A program made the position numbers and the translations under genes. The notes under the pieces were generated by a model. That model searched no databases and was not told where the DNA came from. It saw nothing but the letters and a program-made list of their open reading frames with translations. DNA of 22,735 nucleotides from Pseudomonadota bacterium (GTDB taxonomy: Bacteria; Pseudomonadota; Alphaproteobacteria; Rhizobiales; Devosiaceae), in contig JAEWCE010000117.1 of assembly GCA_023390785.1 (NCBI GenBank), positions 1-22,735 on the forward strand. Direction: 5' to 3'. The stretch's first letter is position 1. Every line of letters starts with the position of its first letter. Shown here in pieces: positions 20,968-22,735 of this stretch.

Positions 20968-21858
20968 CTACTTTACGGCGCCGCTCAGCAGGCCCGACAC
21001 ATAGTACTTCTGCAGAAATACATAGATCAGCACGCAGGGGATGATCGACACGATGATGCCCGCCTGCAGCGAGCCCCAGTCGACGGCGCCAAGGTGGCCG
21101 GTGCGCACGCCCACCAGCATCACCGGCACGGTGAAAAGCGTCTCCTTATTCATCACGATCAGCGCCGCGAGGAACTCGTTCCACGAGGTGATGAAGGCGA
21201 ACAACGCGATCGTCACCACGCCCGGCAGCACCAGCGGCAGCGCCACCCGGGTGAACAGTTGGAAGGAGGTGCCGCCGTCCACGACCGCCGCTTCCTCGAG
21301 CTCCTTCGGCACGCCCTCGAAGCTGTTGCGCATCAGGTAGACGCTGAACGGAATCTGCAGGATGGCGTGGATGATCGCGAGCCCGATATGCGTATTGGCC
21401 AGCCCTATCTTGGCGAACATCATGTAGATCGGGATCAGCAGCGACTGGTACGGGATCATCAGCGGCAGCAGCAGGACCAGGAAGAGCACTTCCTTGCCGC
21501 GGAAGCGGAAGCGCGCGAGACCGTAGCCGGCCGGCACCGCCAGCGCCACCACCAGGACGATCGCCAGGGCCGCCACCAGCAGCGAATTGCCGACATAGGT
21601 CCACAGCCCCGCCTGGTAGTCGAGGATGTTGTGGTAGTTCTCGAGGCTGAACGAGTGCGGCAGGTAGGTCGGCGGCGTCGCCGAAGCGTCCGCCTTGCTC
21701 TTGATCGAGGCGAAGAAGCTCAGCACCACCGGGGCCAGCATCAGCGCGCTGATGAACACCGCGATCGCCGCCAGCAGATAGCGCACCCCGGCATTGCTGC
21801 CGACCACGCGCTCTTCGCGCACCGCGGTCACCCGCGTCGAAAGGGCGGCATCGGTCAT
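20968..21858 (-). CDS. Second sugar ABC transporter permease, MalG type
   Basis: This is an inner-membrane pore subunit of 296 residues from the ATG at 21858, which overlaps the stop of the MalF-type gene (ATGA). A much longer open frame upstream is an out-of-frame shadow of that gene. The first helix is at about 26-48, and the SIKSKAD...LPHSFSLENYHNI segment is typical of sugar permeases. The EAA loop is at 189-209 (EAAVVDGGTSFQLFTRVALP). The ending SGLLSGAVK is a standard MalG-like tail. It differs clearly from the MalG protein at 14945-15814, so this is a second importer, not a duplicate. Confidence 0.95.
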   Translation of the reverse strand: MTDAALSTRVTAVREERVVGSNAGVRYLLAAIAVFISALMLAPVVLSFFASIKSKADASATPPTYLPHSFSLENYHNILDYQAGLWTYVGNSLLVAALAIVLVVALAVPAGYGLARFRFRGKEVLFLVLLLPLMIPYQSLLIPIYMMFAKIGLANTHIGLAIIHAILQIPFSVYLMRNSFEGVPKELEEAAVVDGGTSFQLFTRVALPLVLPGVVTIALFAFITSWNEFLAALIVMNKETLFTVPVMLVGVRTGHLGAVDWGSLQAGIIVSIIPCVLIYVFLQKYYVSGLLSGAVK

Positions 21859-22733
21859 TGCGGCGCGCTCCGAGATGTCAGGAGAATCTGGATGGCCGCC
21901 GCGATGGTGATGATCGCGGTGAGCACGATGGCGAGCGCCGAGCCGTAGCCGAGCTGGAACTTGATGAAGCCGCTCTGGTAGATCCAGTACACCGACGTGA
22001 AGGTCAGCCCGCGCGGCCCGCCGCCGGTCATGATGTAGAGCTGCTCGAACGCCAGCATCGAGCCGATGGCCGAGATCAGCGTCACCAGCAGCACTGTGCG
22101 CAGCGTCAGCGGCGCATAGATCATGCGGACCCGCTGCCAATAGCCGGCGCCGTCGATCTGCGACGCCTCCACCACCTCGCGGCTGATCGACTGGATGGCG
22201 GCGACGAACAGGATCATGCCGAATCCCACCACCTTCCAGGTCACCGAGATGATCACCGCCCACAGCGCCCAGTCGGCATTGGTGAACCACACGATCATCG
22301 AATTGGCGATATGCAGATCGACCAGCGCCTTGTCGAACAGCCCCACCTGCTGGTCGAACAGCCAGAACCACAGCAGTGACGAGGTGCCGAGCCCGATCAC
22401 CACCGGCATGAAGATCACGCCGCGCGCAAACTGCAGCACCCTGTCGTTCTGCGCCGTCAGCAGCGCCAGGGCGTAGCCCAGCCCCATCAGGATCGGGGTG
22501 ATGATGACGGTGTATTTGAGCGTGAACCACAGCGCCTTCCAGAACTGCGGATCACCGGTGAAGATGCGGATGTAATTGGCCGCGCCCACCCACTTGCCGC
22601 CGCCCAGCAGGGATGCATCGGTGAACGAGGTGTAGATGAGCTGGCCGAACGGATAGAGCACGAACACCGCCACGAACAGCAGCGCCGGCGCCATATAGAC
22701 GAGGCCGAGCAGATTTCGCCGACCCAGATTCAT
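21855..22733 (-). CDS. Second sugar ABC transporter permease, MalF type
   Basis: This is the partner pore subunit, 292 residues if the ATG at 22733 is the start. That codon is only 2 bases from the right edge, so a longer N-terminus or a different start cannot be excluded, and the ribosome-binding site is out of view. The first helix is at about 9-30 (LGLVYMAPALLFVAVFVLYP) and the EAA loop at 189-209 (EASQIDGAGYWQRVRMIYAP), with Ser replacing the second Ala. The segment MTGGGPRGLTFTSVYWIYQS is characteristic of this family. The matching substrate-binding protein is expected just beyond the right edge. Confidence 0.93.
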   Translation of the reverse strand: MNLGRRNLLGLVYMAPALLFVAVFVLYPFGQLIYTSFTDASLLGGGKWVGAANYIRIFTGDPQFWKALWFTLKYTVIITPILMGLGYALALLTAQNDRVLQFARGVIFMPVVIGLGTSSLLWFWLFDQQVGLFDKALVDLHIANSMIVWFTNADWALWAVIISVTWKVVGFGMILFVAAIQSISREVVEASQIDGAGYWQRVRMIYAPLTLRTVLLVTLISAIGSMLAFEQLYIMTGGGPRGLTFTSVYWIYQSGFIKFQLGYGSALAIVLTAIITIAAAIQILLTSRSAPQ

Positions 22734-22735
22734 GG

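Noticed and set aside
19216..21948. 910-codon open frame on the plus strand
   Set aside because: It lies opposite GH127, LacI and a permease, each with clear family motifs. Its translation is His/Arg/Gln-rich low complexity without recognisable domains, the expected complement of GC-rich genes.
1..22735. tRNA, rRNA, CRISPR arrays, transposases, phage or toxin-antitoxin genes
   Set aside because: No cloverleaf, direct-repeat array, terminal inverted repeats or relevant protein motifs were seen on either strand. The layout is ordinary metabolic and transport DNA.

Overview
The window is GC-rich, tightly packed bacterial DNA. High GC, short gaps, repeated 4-base ATGA stop/start overlaps and many ABC uptake systems suggest a soil- or plant-associated alphaproteobacterium, probably Hyphomicrobiales (a Devosia-like genome is my guess from general feel; no marker gene proves it). 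There are 17 complete protein genes and one gene start cut by the left edge. I see no rRNA, tRNA, CRISPR array, insertion sequence or phage gene.

Region 1 (1-5457, minus strand) is one peptide/nickel-type ABC operon, read right to left: family 5 solute-binding protein, two ATPases (OppD- and OppF-like), two permeases (OppB- and OppC-like). It runs on into the first codons of a further gene that looks like a class V aminotransferase of the isopenicillin-N-epimerase type. An 11-bp hairpin separates the binding protein from the rest, as expected when the binding protein is made in excess.

Region 2 (5458-8705) holds a 271-base gap with a run of small hairpins (probable interspersed repeat), a large thiamine-diphosphate enzyme of the AceE/MdeB type, and a divergent Lrp/AsnC regulator. 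The pair resembles the mdeB/mdeR arrangement of pseudomonads (2-oxobutyrate dehydrogenase E1 and its regulator), but no methionine gamma-lyase, E2 or E3 gene is next to it.

Region 3 (8742-22735) is a locus for arabinose-containing plant glycans. It encodes a GH2 enzyme, a GH51 alpha-L-arabinofuranosidase and a GH127 beta-L-arabinofuranosidase, none with a signal peptide. It also encodes a complete sugar ABC importer (binding protein, two permeases, MsmX/UgpC-type ATPase), both permeases of a second sugar importer (its binding protein presumably lies beyond the right edge), a LacI-family repressor, and an unusual 309-residue regulator with an ArsR-type N-terminal winged helix and a long uncharacterised C-terminal domain. 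The model is uptake of arabino-oligosaccharides from arabinan, arabinogalactan or hydroxyproline-rich glycoproteins, followed by cytoplasmic removal of alpha- and beta-linked arabinofuranose and perhaps beta-galactose or glucuronate. The 452-base divergent control region (12274-12725) and a 30-bp dyad in front of the ArsR-like gene (17882-17911) are the main candidate regulatory sites.
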